A model generated the notes under the pieces. It was not told the origin of the DNA. It did no database searches and was given only the letters and a program-made list of their open reading frames with translations. 64,000 bases of DNA from Talpa occidentalis (lineage: Eukaryota > Chordata > Mammalia > Eulipotyphla > Talpidae): NCBI RefSeq assembly GCF_014898055.3, contig NW_023601212.1, positions 50,580,329-50,644,328 on the forward strand, in the 5' to 3' direction. Both the position numbers and the translations under genes were made by a program. Shown here piece by piece: positions 11,585-23,111 of the stretch; position 1 is the first letter of the stretch; each line of letters opens with the position of its first letter.

Positions 11585-12530
11585 AAAGTTTATATATTTT
11601 TAATACGTTTATTGAGATAATGTTGATTTACAACATTGCTTATGTTTTAGGGATATAGGTTCATACCTCTACACATGGATATTATCACACCAAGCTCAGC
11701 ACCAAAACCCAAATAATCTTCTACCACTGAGCCCCCTCCTCTTTGATGTCCCCACTCCTTCCTCTTCTGGTAGCCTCAGTTCTATAGTCAGATTTCAAGC
11801 ATTGGTTTTGGTTGTTTTTGACTGTTCCTTTGTTTTGTTTCTTTGTATTCTGCATATTTTTTTAAAGATTTATTTATTTATACAAGAACTGGAGTACAGG
11901 CCACAGGTGTGGGGGGTGAGAGGATTCACCAGAGACAGAGTGAGGAACAGAACAGGCAAACTGATGAAATACACTGCTGAGGGGAGCCGTGGGGAGACAG
12001 TAGAGGTCTGCTGCACCATGTGGGTAACTCCCTGGCCAGGGTTCAAACTCATACTTCAGTGGCTGCAGATAGCTTCATAGGTTACGTCTTAACCCCTTGT
12101 GCCACCAGGGAGGCCCTGTATTCTGCCTATTAGTGAAATCATCTGGTATTTGTCCTCCTAATTTTTTGATAAACATAATCACCTGCAGTTCCATCCATGT
12201 CACAAATGGCTAGATTTCACGTTTTCATAGCTCTATAACATTCCATTATGTATATACATATACCACTGCTTCGTAATCCAGTCATCTGTTGCTGGGCATT
12301 TAGTTCATTCCCATAATTTGACTATTGTGAATTGTGCTCCAATAAACAGAAGTATATATATACATTTTGAATTAGTTAGTGTTTTTGTATTCTTATGGAA
12401 GTTACCTAAAATAGGGAATCCTGAATCATATGGTTGATTTCTTCTTAATGTTTTGAGAAACTACCATACTGTTTTCCACAGAGGCTAGGCTAGCCTATAT
12501 TCCCACCAACACCAAGTGTTAAACTCATTT
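11585..12530 (-). mobile_element. L1 3' end, antisense, with SINE inside
   Basis: Reverse complement of an L1 ORF2 C-terminus and 3' UTR: GTTCCATCCATGTCAC, ATAACATTCCATTATGTATA, TCATCTGTTGCTGGGCATTT, GAGAAACTACCATACTG, TATTCCCACCAACAC. A SINE (11,858-12,116) splits it. 12,443-12,477 is the apparent donor of a templated insertion at 14,124. Confidence 0.8.
11858..12116 (-). mobile_element. SINE, antisense
   Basis: TSD TGTATTCTGCATAT/TGTATTCTGCCTAT at about 11,844-11,857 and 12,117-12,130; older body type. Confidence 0.93.
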
Positions 12531-12799
12531 CTTAATAATTATTATTACGTAACAAGTCATATTTCATTATCACTCCTTCATCCTCCTAAATCTCATTCAT
12601 GCTCTATAACAGTGTTCTTAGAAGTCTCCTGTTCCTGCCCAGGTACCCTGTTCCTGCTTCTGCCTGCTGAGTCCTGCCCAGGACCATAGACACAAGACTA
12701 CATGATGAAATTCATGTCTTTCAAGAAGTTTAAGATTAGTGCTTTCCCCTGTGTCACAGAAGGAATTTCAAATATGTACTTGTTAAGTTTCCTGACAGA

Positions 12800-13070
12800 T
12801 GGGCCTCCCTGGTGGAGCAAGGGATTAAGCACAGCACTGTGAAGCTATGGGCAGCCTCTGCAGCACAGAGTTCAATTCCCAGCCAGCTAGGGAGTTACCC
12901 ACATGGTGCAGCAGACCTCTCCTGTTGCGCCCACTGCTCCTCTCAGCAGTGTATTCCAGTGCATCTGCCTGTTCTGTTCTCTACTCCGCCTCTGGTGAAT
13001 CCTCTCATGCCTCACACCTGGCCCCTACCCTGGTTCTTGTGCACATAAATAAATAAATCTTTAAAAAAAA
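12800..13070 (+). mobile_element. Older-subfamily SINE
   Basis: 15-bp TSD AAGTTTCCTGACAGA at 12,785-12,799 and 13,071-13,085; tail AAATAAATAAATCTTTAAAA. Confidence 0.94.
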
Positions 13071-13166
13071 AAGTTTCCTGACAGACAAAGTAACTGTCTT
13101 TGGTTAAGCAATGTTTCTGTCTGAATTAAATAAATTTCTTTTTTTTAAACGAGGTAAGTTTTCCAG

Positions 13167-13441
13167 TTTTTTTTTTTTTTTTAAGATTTATTCACTTATA
13201 CATTCAAGAACTGGAGTACAGGCCAGAGATGTGGGGGGTGAGAGGATTCACCAGAGACAGAATAGGGAATAGAACAAGTAGACTGACTGAAATACACTGC
13301 TGAGGGGAACAGTGGGCAAGTCAGGAGAGGTCTGCTGCACCATGTGGGTAGCTCCCTGGCCGAGGATCCAACTCATGCTGCAGTGTCTTCAGACAGCCTA
13401 ATAGTGCTGCGTCTTAACCCCTTATGCCAACAAGGAGGGCC
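13167..13441 (-). mobile_element. SINE, antisense
   Basis: T-run, AAGATTTATTC start and the reversed head CCAACAAGGAGGGCCC at the right end. The TSD is unclear. Confidence 0.88.
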
Positions 13442-13947
13442 CCCCAGGCATTTCTTGACAGCCCTAGGGTATACCTTCTTCTATGCATTCCATCCTATAG
13501 CATCCAGGCTATTCCTGATGTTGCCCTGTCCAGAGCAATTGAGTTGAAATTTTTTCAGACTCCAAGACCAGATCTGTTGTTAAATGTGATCTGAAATTCT
13601 CTGCACTTCTTTACTTTGGAATCTGAACTTAAAATGAAATATTCTTTAACTCTCCCAGGAAAATTAATGTTGCCAGACTTCTACTAACTTTCCTAATAAT
13701 TACTCTCTTCACTCATTTATTTTTTGTAATTTATAATGCAAAAGCAACATCTTATCATAGTTGCCTTATTTTTGAATTATCTTTCTTTCATAGGCATAGG
13801 TTTGCCATTTATTAATTGATTGACCTGCCTTAATCTCCTTAATTAAATTATACATTCCTTATGAGAGGAGGCTTTTCTTTTTTTAGCATCCTCCTATAGC
13901 ACCCGTTATAAATCCACCATAATCATAAAGTATGAATTCAGGAAATT

Positions 13948-14273
13948 CTTTTCTTTTTAAAGATTCATTTATTTTTGTACAAGAGCTGGGGAACAGACCA
14001 GCGGTGCAGGAAGGTGAGAGGATTCACCAGAGACAGAGTGGGGAGCAGAACAGGCAGACTGACTGAAATACACTGAAATACACTGCTGAGGGGAGCAACG
14101 GGCTCCCCTAATACTGTTTTCTATGGAAAACAGTATGGTAGTTTCTCAAAACATTAAGAGGTCTGCCACGCCATGTGGGAATCTCCCTGGCCATTCGGGA
14201 ATTGAACCTGTGCTGCAGAGGCTACAGACAGCTTCACAGCACAGCGCTCAAGCCACTGCACCACCGGGGAGGC
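13948..14273 (-). mobile_element. SINE, antisense, with internal foreign insertion
   Basis: TSD GAATTCAGGAAATT (the right copy reads AATTCAGGAAATT). Between 14,104 and 14,158 about 55 bp of non-SINE sequence replaces about 8 bp of the SINE. At 14,070-14,090 an 11-bp unit (CACTGAAATAC) is doubled. Confidence 0.92.
14104..14158. other. Templated fold-back insertion from a nearby L1
   Basis: 14,124-14,158 equals the reverse complement of 12,443-12,477 at all 35 positions. The left part forms a perfect hairpin with it: ATACTGTTTTC (14,111-14,121), TATG loop, GAAAACAGTAT (14,126-14,136). This is a repair or replication scar, not a gene. Confidence 0.8.
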
Positions 14274-14299
14274 CCAATTCAGGAAATTTTTATTAATGT

Positions 14300-14945
14300 A
14301 ATCTCAAAGATGCAGTAATAAATTGTAGAATTGGTAACTGACAGCAAGAAATGTTTATGCTAATAGAATGGGCTCTTCCATGTTCACTTTTCTCATCATC
14401 TCCCAATTCTGCTACTATCCAGTCTTACCTAAAAGAATGGAAAAGCAAACCTCTGTTCTGGGCCTCTCTCCTCTCGAACCTATAAATAAGGTTCCTCTCC
14501 CACATGGGCTGCTCAGTTTGCTGAATCTGAGACATGCTTCCATAAGGAACGAAGCAGATGACTGCATTCAACATGAACTTCGATCAATTTCACGTGCATC
14601 CTTTCTTCTGCTGTTTTGCTGGTTTGAGGTGGAAATGAAAATAATCTCAGCCAATTTGTCATTCACGACAAGCTATAAACCTGGTGTGAATTCATTTTTT
14701 TTTTTTTTTTTGTAATTTGTCAACCTTTGTGATCTGATCACATTAAGCACAAATGTAAATCCTTTATATATACTATTAAATCCTCACAAACAAAGATGAT
14801 GTGGCAAAGACAGTGAGTGGTTGCCTATAACATTTCTCAACCTCCCTTGTAAGAGGCTGGTGGGGTTATGTGAATACTTCTGGTCAATGGGCAGCAGAGG
14901 AGTAAGATGTGTCTTGGGGACTGAGGAAGTTAAAAGCCACTATAC
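14300..14945. other. Unassigned sequence
   Basis: The longest open frame, 14,368-14,715, ends in a poly-F run from a T-tract and has no recognised domain. Confidence 0.35.
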
Positions 14946-14946
14946 T

Positions 14947-15215
14947 GGGGCCTCCCTGGTGGCGCAAGGGGCTAAGACACCACCTATGAAGCTACCCACA
15001 GCCACTGCAGCATGAGTTCAATCCCTAGCCAGAGAGCTACCCACATAGCACAGCAGACCTCTCTTGGCTCACCCACTGCTCCCCTCAGCAGTGCATTTCA
15101 GTCTCTCTGCCTGTTCCCCACTCTGTCTCTGGTGAATCCACTCACCCCCTATACCTCTGGTCTGTACCCCAGTGCTTATATGCCTAAATAAATAAATCTT
15201 TTTTTAAAAAATAAA
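14947..15215 (+). mobile_element. Older-subfamily SINE
   Basis: GGGGCCTCCCTGGTGGCGCAAGGGG head, body with AGAGCTACCCACATAG, tail AAATAAATAAATCTTTTTTT. No clear TSD. Confidence 0.9.
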
Positions 15216-15404
15216 AAAGGAACATTGCTATAAACAACAGGTATAGCCATATGAGTCCATATCAGTTGAATAACCCAGAAAACAACCTTACAGATTTATC
15301 TCAATTTTATAGTTGATGAAACTGAAGATCAAAGTGGGCCAAGTGGTCTAAGATCAATTGCTTAAAAGTGGCATTAAATCCAGTTCTGTTTAATCCACCT
15401 TTCT

Positions 15405-15717
15405 TTTTTTTGTGTGTGTGTGTGAATTTTTTCTTTTTTTTTTTTTTTTAAGATTGCATTTGTTTATTTATACAAGCACTGTGTACAGTCAGAAGCGCGG
15501 AAGGGTGAGCGAATTCACCAGAGCCAGAGCAGGGAGCAGAGCAGGCAGACTGACAAAGTACACTGCTGAGGGGAGCAGCGGGTGGCAGGAGAGGTCTGCA
15601 CACCATGTGGGACCCTCCTCCAGTGGCTGGGGAGCAGCCAGGGATCGAAACGGTGCTGCAGAGGCTACCGGCAGCTTCGCAAACCAGGGCTCAACCGCTG
15701 TGCCACCAGGGAGGCCC
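15405..15717 (-). mobile_element. SINE, antisense, with a TG microsatellite in its tail
   Basis: 14-bp TSD TAATCCACCTTTCT at 15,391-15,404 and 15,718-15,731. Young-type body. Between the TSD and the body lie a T-run, TGTGTGTGTGTG and a second T-run, meaning a CA microsatellite grew in the A-tail. Confidence 0.93.
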
Positions 15718-15734
15718 TAATCCACCTTTCTATC

Positions 15735-16855
15735 TCAACACTTTACTTCCTTCTTATTGGCAAATCCTAAATTACCTCAATAACTTATCAGAAGTAGGTT
15801 GCAATAACTGCCCAAATAACTTAATTTTTTGTCTAAACGATGACATTATAGTCCATAGTATTTACTTGTTATTGTTGAGTTTTCTTTAACTTGGGCCCAT
15901 TCTTGCCTCTGTACTGGTTGTCAGCATATATCTTGCCTTTTCTTTTAAATTCTCCTTTTGTCATTATTCATCACTAACTGTGAAACTGTATTATTTAAGC
16001 TGACACATCTAACTTTATGATATAACATATATTTAAAAAGCAATAGAAAATTAAAATGGATGAAATGCTTGGCTTTTGGCATAGTTCTTTTGCTCCTGCT
16101 GTTCATTCTTCATTTAAATTCATAAGTCTTTTTTCTCCATGACAGGATAATCATCTCCACAGCAACTAACTATTATATCACAAAGGACGGTGCCTGTGAG
16201 TGAGAACTGATCAGCAGGAGCTGAGCAACACTTAAGCAACAGAGATTCTATTTTCATACAAATATCTCTAATTATAATAAACTAAGGAAGAAATACAACA
16301 TCTCCCCAAAGCCCCCCCCAAACACAAGCAGAACTACCACTACATCATGATGCCTTCAGCTGTAAAAGAATTTTAATAACTTATTTTTATGAAGAAATGA
16401 CATCACCTGTTATTACAAGTTAAACATCTATCTGGGCTAAAAAGCAGGCACTAGTTAAATTAAAATCATACAAACAATGCGTGATTGGAATAGAAATCAA
16501 AGCAGGATCTGTGTTTTACAGATTGCTAATAACATTCAAACAAAAATTCCTCTTTGAAAGAGAAAGGAAAGCTATAGAAATGGTCACTTGGTCAAAGAAT
16601 AAGCTCTATTACCAGAGCTCTTCTTTCCAAAGAGCAAATCTGGAATGGGACTGGTGTGTTTGGGTGATTATATGAATGTTAATCATGGCACTAATAATAC
16701 ACATTAATTTTGGAATGATTTTGAATACTTTATAACACAATCTCAAGGTAATACTCATTGGCAGGCAGAATTCTCTAGAGAAAGCTGCAATCACAGACTT
16801 TTGATGGAGCCCAAGAGAACAGTACTGCCTTCTACCCACTACTTTTTTTTTATAG
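15735..16855. other. Unassigned intergenic sequence
   Basis: AT-rich. I see no conserved gene, RNA or repeat I can name. Confidence 0.35.
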
Positions 16856-16860
16856 ACTTT

Positions 16861-16962
16861 CTTTTTTTAAACGATTATTTATTTATGCATACAAGAACTG
16901 GGGTGCTGGCCAGAGATGTGGGGGGTTGTGGTGGAGTGGGTAAGAGGATTCACCAGAGACAG
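16861..16962 (-). mobile_element. Truncated SINE, antisense (3' part only)
   Basis: Contains the tail and the CATACAAGAACTGGGGT to AGGATTCACCAGAGACAG segment. It then passes abruptly into LTR-like sequence; head and core are absent. Confidence 0.8.
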
Positions 16963-18230
16963 TGTCTACTCACTACATTTACACTGATTTTGTCACCGTG
17001 CAAAGCCTGGGAGAGCCAAAATATCATGGTTGGTGGGTTCTCATTCATGTGTCTACAACTGCATTTACAGGACACAGCTCAGGTTCAGGGTTCAACAGCA
17101 GTGGCTTTATTTACATAGGGAACAGAGACAGAGAAGTTGGGAGAGAGGAGAGTGTTAGAGGCAGGCAGGATCAGAAGCAATAGCAATGGTTCAAAGGTCA
17201 AAAGTTGAAAGTCTCTGCAAAGTGGAACCACAGCAGTCAGCAACAGCAAAACAAAGGCTGAGCTGGGCAGCACTGAACACCAGACTGGTCAGCACCAAAG
17301 AAAACAGCCTCTGGTGATGGTGTGGGATATGTCAGAGGCAGGGATCAGTGTTATATCTCTCAGAGATGCTGGGCATAAAGCCAACAGCAAACAGCTCTTT
17401 TAGGGACACCTAGCACAGGGCCAATGGTGTCATTCAGCAGATGATGCCCGAGGCAGAAGAAAAGGTCAGGTCTACAAAGACAGGGTATGAGAGGACAAGG
17501 TTCAGCTCAATGAAGGTCTTCCTGACAGCCTCTCCATCTGCCTCTTCAAGTCCTCTTCAATTCTGCTACTCTCCTTTCAGGCTGCTTGGACCCTCACTTA
17601 TATATTATCCAAGTTGCCTGCCTTTTGAACCTGACTGGTCCTTTTAGTTGATTGGTACCCATGAGAGTGCCAATTAGATCCGTCTATTTACGATCCCAGT
17701 TATTTGTATAACTGAACACTAGGAACAAAGGGCAAGGAAGGGATTCTAATTGCAGCTGCTTGATTGATGCTGGTCAAGCTCCAATTAAACTGGTCCATTT
17801 TCTTTTTTTTTTTAATTTATTTATTTATGCATACAAAACTGGGGTACAGGCCAGAAGTTTGAGGGGTGAGAGGACTCACCAGAGACAGAGTGGGGAACAG
17901 AACAGACAGATCTACTAAAATACACTGCTGAGAGGAGCAGCGGGCAAGTCAGGAGAGGTCTGCTGTGCCTTGTGGGTAGCTCCCTGGCCAGGGATGGAAC
18001 TTGTGCTGCAGAGGCTGCGGACAGCTTCATAAGTCATGTCTTAACCCCTAGTGCTACCAGGGAGGCCCTAAACTGGTCCATTTTCAATATCCTCAAGCCT
18101 GATGTGAAAGGAAAAAGCCTGGCCCCAGCCCAGACTGGACCATCACTGCATTCCTGGCTGGAGGGCCCCAAGGAACCAAGGCTGGAGTTGGCCTCAGTAT
18201 CTGTGACCTTCAATTAGCATGTAAGGCCAA
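16963..18230 (-). mobile_element. Probable old LTR element, antisense, with SINE inside
   Basis: GTGGCTTTATTTACATAG near 17,100 reads on the minus strand as a poly(A) signal context. The remainder is low-repeat, moderately GC sequence with no coding frame. It continues on the far side of the SINE at 17,803. Family not identified. Confidence 0.35.
17803..18068 (-). mobile_element. SINE, antisense
   Basis: Perfect 17-bp TSD TAAACTGGTCCATTTTC at 17,786-17,802 and 18,069-18,085. Confidence 0.95.
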
Positions 18231-18433
18231 AATGCATGGATTTTTTTTTCCTCTTTGCTTACCTAATGTTCAACAATTTTTTTTTTTTAATGAGTAATAA
18301 GAAGATTGATATTGAATGGGGGCAAGAAAAGGGGGAGACAGTTTTTGGAAAGGTCATGGTTGAAAGCAAGACTGATATTTAGTTGGTTTAAACCACGCAA
18401 ATGTATCAGTTATTTAAAATAGTAACATACTTT

Positions 18434-18737
18434 GGGCCTCCCCTGGTGACCCAGGCTGTTGAGCACAGCTCTTTGAAGCTGTCTGAAGCCTCTGCAGTGC
18501 TGGTTCTATCCCAGCCAGCCAGCGAGGGTCCCACATGGCACAGCAAACCTCCAGCGAGGGTCCCACATGGCACAGCAGACCTCTCCTGTCTCGCCCACTG
18601 CTCCCCTCAGCAGTGTATTTCGTCAGTCTGCCTGTTCTGTTCCCAGCTCTATCTCTGGTGAATCCTCTCACGCTCCCACACATCTGGCCTGTACCCCAGT
18701 TCTTGTATAAATAAGTAAATAAATCCTTTTTTTAAAA
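18434..18737 (+). mobile_element. SINE with a 32-bp internal tandem duplication
   Basis: The segment beginning CCAGCGAGGGTCCCACATGG is present twice in tandem (18,519-18,550 and 18,551-18,582, one mismatch). TSD TAACATACTT on both sides. Confidence 0.92.
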
Positions 18738-18772
18738 AAATTAACATACTTTTATATAAATTGTTAAGTGTT

Positions 18773-19026
18773 GGGCCTCCCTGGTGGTGCAAGGGATTGA
18801 GACGTAGCCTATGAAGCTGTCCGCAGCCACTGCAGCATGAGTTGAGCTGCCCACATGGCACAGCAGACCTCTCCTGACTCCCCCACTGCTCCCCTCAGCA
18901 GTGTATTTCAGCTGGTCCATCTGTTCTGTTCCCCACTCTGTCTCTGGTGAATCCTCTCACCCCCTGCACCTCTGGCCTGTACCTCAGTTCTTGTATGTAT
19001 AAATAAATAAATCTTTTAAAAAAAAA
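18773..19026 (+). mobile_element. SINE with the B box deleted
   Basis: GCATGAGTT is joined directly to GAGCTGCCCACATGG, so the GGTTCGATCCC region is lost (about 20 bp). The rest is the older type with a T+ tail. It lies 35 bp after the previous copy. Confidence 0.9.
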
Positions 19027-19398
19027 TTATTAACTGTCTCCTGTCCAGGAAATCTTGATTTCTTTCCCAGCACCTTTGGTTGGCAATTAAAGAGTCAATA
19101 TGGGTGCAGCTGGGGGCCTTTTTCAGACCAGCTCCATCAGTTAAAAGTTGATGTCTCTGATCTACTGGTTTAAATATTAAATAAAAATAAAAATTTTAAA
19201 ATATTGTATTATTGAGACAACCCAAAGGATTCCTGGGCAGCAGTGTGGGTCATGTTGAGGTGAAAAATGTAACTTTAGAGAAAGTCATGTTAGCGAAGAT
19301 CCTTGGCTTCCCCCACCAACTACTGTCAATCTTGGGACTGAAAGGTCAAAGGATCATTTATTTATAACTTTGATCACTCTCTCTGTCTCTCTTTTTCT

Positions 19399-19700
19399 TT
19401 ACGGTTTCAAATGTACTTTATTTCTTCAATCATGTCATATTTTGATGGGTACACAGTACTTTTACTTGGCATCAATTGTGAATTGGTTTTGAAACAATTC
19501 AGTTTTATACCAGCTGGAATGATGACAGATCTCTCCATTCTTTGGGGATAACTCTGCCAACACTATTCCACAGAAAGTGGCTCCACTAGCTAACCCAGCA
19601 TTGCCGTCTATGTCATGGAAACCAGGTGGACATTTCCCATGGTTTGCCCTTGTCATTAAGTGCCGAATGCTTCAAACCGAGACTGTGGGGACCAACACAC
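19399..19700 (-). pseudogene. COX7B: COX7B processed pseudogene
   Basis: COX7B encodes a small single-pass subunit of cytochrome c oxidase in the mitochondrial inner membrane. On the minus strand the sequence gives a recognisable N-terminal stretch (around RSIQQ, frameshifted). It then gives FHD..GNA.LASGATFC at about 19,580-19,625, then TPKEWRD-like codons at about 19,520-19,545, then the 3' UTR with ACCCATCAAAATATGACATG and AATAAAGTACATTTGAAACC (about 19,405-19,450). It is intronless. About 45-50 bp of the membrane-segment codons are missing, and frameshifts plus a lost stop break it. No long A-tail or clear TSD remains. The family call rests on remembered COX7B sequence; COX7B2 is a less likely source. 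Confidence 0.8.
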
Positions 19701-20014
19701 AGAAAGTGACAAGAGAGACAACCCAGAAAGATTACAAGGCTGGAGATATAAGGGGCTTGGAGGGAGTTCTTTGGTATGATTAATAATGGAAATTGGGAAG
19801 GTTCCAGTGATGTGGGAATCCAGAATAATAATACCCTTACTACCCAACTCATTGACGCTATGGGGCTAACTGAAACTTCTTCAGGTCCCTTTAAGTAAAG
19901 AAGCCCCTTAAGACATAAAACCTATGATAGAAGATAACAAAACTAATGGCTTTAAAGGAGGGTTAAATAAACCCACCTACCCTTGGACATTATCAGTTTC
20001 CCTTCTCCCTTTTT

Positions 20015-20290
20015 TTTTTAAGATTTTTTTTTTAAGTTTACTTATTTATTCAAGAGCTGGGGTACAGGTCAGAGGCCTGGGAGGGTGAGAGGATTCACCA
20101 GAGACAGAGCAGGGAGCAGAACAGGCAGACAGACCAAAGGCACTGCTGAGGGGAGCAGCAGGCGAGACAGGAGAGGTCTGCCGCATCAAGTGGGCATCTC
20201 CCTGGCCGGCCGGAAATCGAACCCGTGCTGCCGAGGCTGTGGACAGCTTCATAGCACTGAGCTAAAGCCACGGCACCACCAGGGAGGTCC
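20015..20290 (-). mobile_element. SINE, antisense
   Basis: TSD TCCCTTCTCCCTTTTT at about 19,998-20,014 and 20,291-20,306. The head CCACCAGGGAGGTCC lies at the right end. It is inserted just upstream of the retroviral pol relic. Confidence 0.92.
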
Positions 20291-20329
20291 TCCCTTCTCC
20301 CTTTTTGGCACGTGAAAAGAAGAGGAGCT

Positions 20330-21600
20330 ACCATTGACCCTTAAGATACAATAGTAACCAGACCCTTTGGCAAGAGGATAACCTCCTTGCTTTAGAGCCA
20401 TTGTTGTCACTGCCCTTTTGGTTACGGTCAGTAAGGAAATCATTGCGGGACCCTTGTTTAACCATTTTTGTATCTCGTGCAATAGAAGCTCTTCTAACCA
20501 CTTTAATCAGCTACTTTGTCCCCTGCTACTACTGTCAAAGTTCCTCACTACTGTCTGACATTCACAGTCACTTTCTGACCTCTTGTGGTAACAAACCTTC
20601 AAGAAACCCACCTGGGTAACGCTGACACTCATGGTTCACTGATAGCTCCTATTTGAAAAGTGAAAATGGTAGATATTGTGCTGGATACCAATATCAACAC
20701 TGATGGAATCGAAATGGCACTTTTGCCTTTGACTAGTAGGCCAACATGCTGAATTACACATGCTCACCCTGGGCCCTTGCCAAAGACAGCACTGCCAACA
20801 TTTATACTGACAATAGATACGTTTTTGGAGTAGCTCATGATTTTGGAATCTTGTGGGAAGCAATGTGCCATCCTTCCATTTTTTTCAATGGACCTTATGT
20901 CTAGGAATTATTGGCTGCTATACTTTTCCTGGCTGTCTTAGCTAGTATTAAGATCCCAAAGCATTGTAAAACTGACTCTCTGATACTGAAGGAAATCACC
21001 TCGTTGATATTTTCATGAGAAATACTGCCCATATAGGAACCAATAGCAGACAATCCTCTGTGATGCTCCAAAGGGATATTTCTCCAATGAATAACTTAGA
21101 AAAGGAAAACAGGATTGGAAATTTAATGACTGTTGGTATGACAAAAAGGGAAAGCTGTGTTTTGGACCAAATAACAGCCCAGCCCTACCAGCAACCCTAA
21201 AATTTCTACTACTCACCACCAACATTAAACATTGGACCAATAATAAAATGGTAGCTTTCGTGGTACGGAATGTTGGTAATGTTAATATTTGTTGCTGCAA
21301 AAAATGTGTAGCTTATTTGTCCCACCAACTCAAAATTAATCCAGGGAAGCTTGTTCATGTGGCTCCTAGATATTTTGAAGTGCTTAAGGGGCCATTTAAG
21401 ATCTCACAATTGGATTTCATCCAGTTGCTTCCATATCATGGAGATGTATTTGTTTTAGACATGGTCTGTGTGTTTTCTCACTGGACTGAAGTCTTCCCTT
21501 GTAAACAGACTACTGCCTTTTCTGCCTTTTCAAAGTCCTTTAGGAAAAAATTCTATACCTGCCTGGCAAACCCCTCAACTTCCTAGACATTGAAGAACCC
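20330..21600 (+). pseudogene. Decayed class I endogenous retrovirus pol (RT connection, RNase H, integrase)
   Basis: Plus-strand frames in the order expected of pol. At about 20,380-20,500 there is RT-connection-like sequence (motif SRAIEALL). At 20,620-21,010 there is an RNase H remnant with IYTDNRY-like and HCKTDSL-like motifs, stops in between. At 21,190-21,560 there is an integrase N-terminal zinc-finger remnant (CCKKC) followed by the QLDFIQL...HGD...VFSHWTEVFPCKQ block that marks the start of a gammaretrovirus-type integrase core. At least three frames and several stops are involved, so it is non-functional. No gag, env or paired LTRs were found around it. Confidence 0.8.
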
Positions 21601-22527
21601 ATTTTATGGGTGCTCGGACTAGGTTTCTCCTTTTTGCAGGTTATGCAAATTTTTCACTGCAGCACAGATCTGGATCTATCAGATTCTGAAGTTGGAGCCA
21701 CTTTCTGAGCCCTTTCTTAAAGGAACAGATGTTCTTTTGCCTACCCAGTCTCTTGTAACCTAGTTAATGAGTAGAAACCCAGTCCTGAGCTCAGAAAGGA
21801 AATTGGAGACACAGAGAAGACAGTCCTTGTCCAAAGCTGAGAACTGAGTTGCTGAAGATTCCAGTAGAGAGAGGAGATGACCTCAGACTTTTATTTAAAA
21901 CAAGTAACCTATTTTACAGCCTTAGAGTATGATCCACAGTGACTTGATAAGAATCTCTCTTCTGCCTAATTGGATTCTGTTACTGTCTTGTCTTTCATTT
22001 GACCTCCCTTTTATTGGCAAACCCCTTGAACTTAGAAGAATTCAACCAATATTCACTGTCCCTCTTTATCAGAAACTGCTTCCCTTGCTTTCATGAGGCT
22101 AGTCTCCTGAATTTTCTTTCATCTGCCTTCACTACCTCTTTTGTTCTCGGATCCTTTTACTCTTTCTTCTTTCCAACACTGCATTAAAGGTGACCAACCC
22201 CCAAGGTTCAGAGCAGAACCTTCTAGTTCTCTTTATCTTCTCTCTCTACTGGAATCTTCAGCAATTTTAAAACTCTAGTTCCAATTTCCTTTTTGAGTTA
22301 GATCTGTGTTTTCTATCCACTGTTACAAATTTACTTAGATTTCTTGGCTTAAATTCATGTTCCACTAATCTAAAGTACTTTTTCCCCCCTTTTTACGAAC
22401 TAATACCCCTTTGACCTTCCCTTACTGATTCTAGTATTCTCCAAAATGCAAGACTTGAAAAGTGGTGGCCTTATAAAATGAGAGAATTTGGGATTGCAGG
22501 GATAAGAGGAGCAATGGAAATGAGGAA
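21601..22527. other. Unassigned sequence downstream of the ERV relic
   Basis: It may contain further decayed ERV or other repeat sequence, but I find no retroviral motif here and no other gene. Confidence 0.3.
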
Positions 22528-22543
22528 CTAAATTAACATATCT

Positions 22544-22823
22544 TTTTTTTTAAGATTTTTTTAAAAAGATTTATTTATTTATTTATACAAGCACTGAGTA
22601 CAGTCAGAAGCGTGGGAGGGTGTGAGAATTCACCAGAGCCAGAGCAGTGAACAGAACAGGCAGACTGACAAAATACACTGCTGAGGGGAGCAGCGGGAGC
22701 GGCAGGAGAGGTCTGTTGCGCCATGTGGGACTCTCGCTGGTGGCCAGGGATTGAACCGGCACTGCAGAGGCTGCAGACAGCTTCGCAGCCCAGCGCTCAA
22801 CCACTGCGTCACCAGGGGAGGCC
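22544..22823 (-). mobile_element. SINE, antisense, first of two at one target
   Basis: Left TSD CTAAATTAACATATC (ending near 22,543), right TSD CTAAATTAACACATC from 22,824. Young-type body, with a doubled A-tail region at its left end. Confidence 0.93.
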
Positions 22824-22841
22824 CTAAATTAACACATCCTG

Positions 22842-23111
22842 TTTTTTTTTTAAGATTTATTTATTTATTTATACAAGCACTGGGTACAGTCAGAAGCACG
22901 GGAGGGTGAGAGAATTCACCAGAGCCAGAGGGGAGAGCAGAGCAGGCAGACTGAACGAAATACACTGCTGAGGGGAGCAGCGGGTGGCAGGAGAGGTCTG
23001 CACACCATGTGGGACCCTCGCCTGGCTGCTGGGGATCCAACCGGCACTGCAGAGGCTGTGGGCAGCTTCGCAACCCAGCACTCAACCACTGAGCCACCAC
23101 CATGGAGGCCC
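22842..23111 (-). mobile_element. SINE, antisense, second at the same target
   Basis: Left TSD AATTAACACATCCTG (ending 22,841), right TSD AATTAACACATCTTG (23,112-23,126). The left copy overlaps the right TSD of the previous SINE. Confidence 0.94.
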
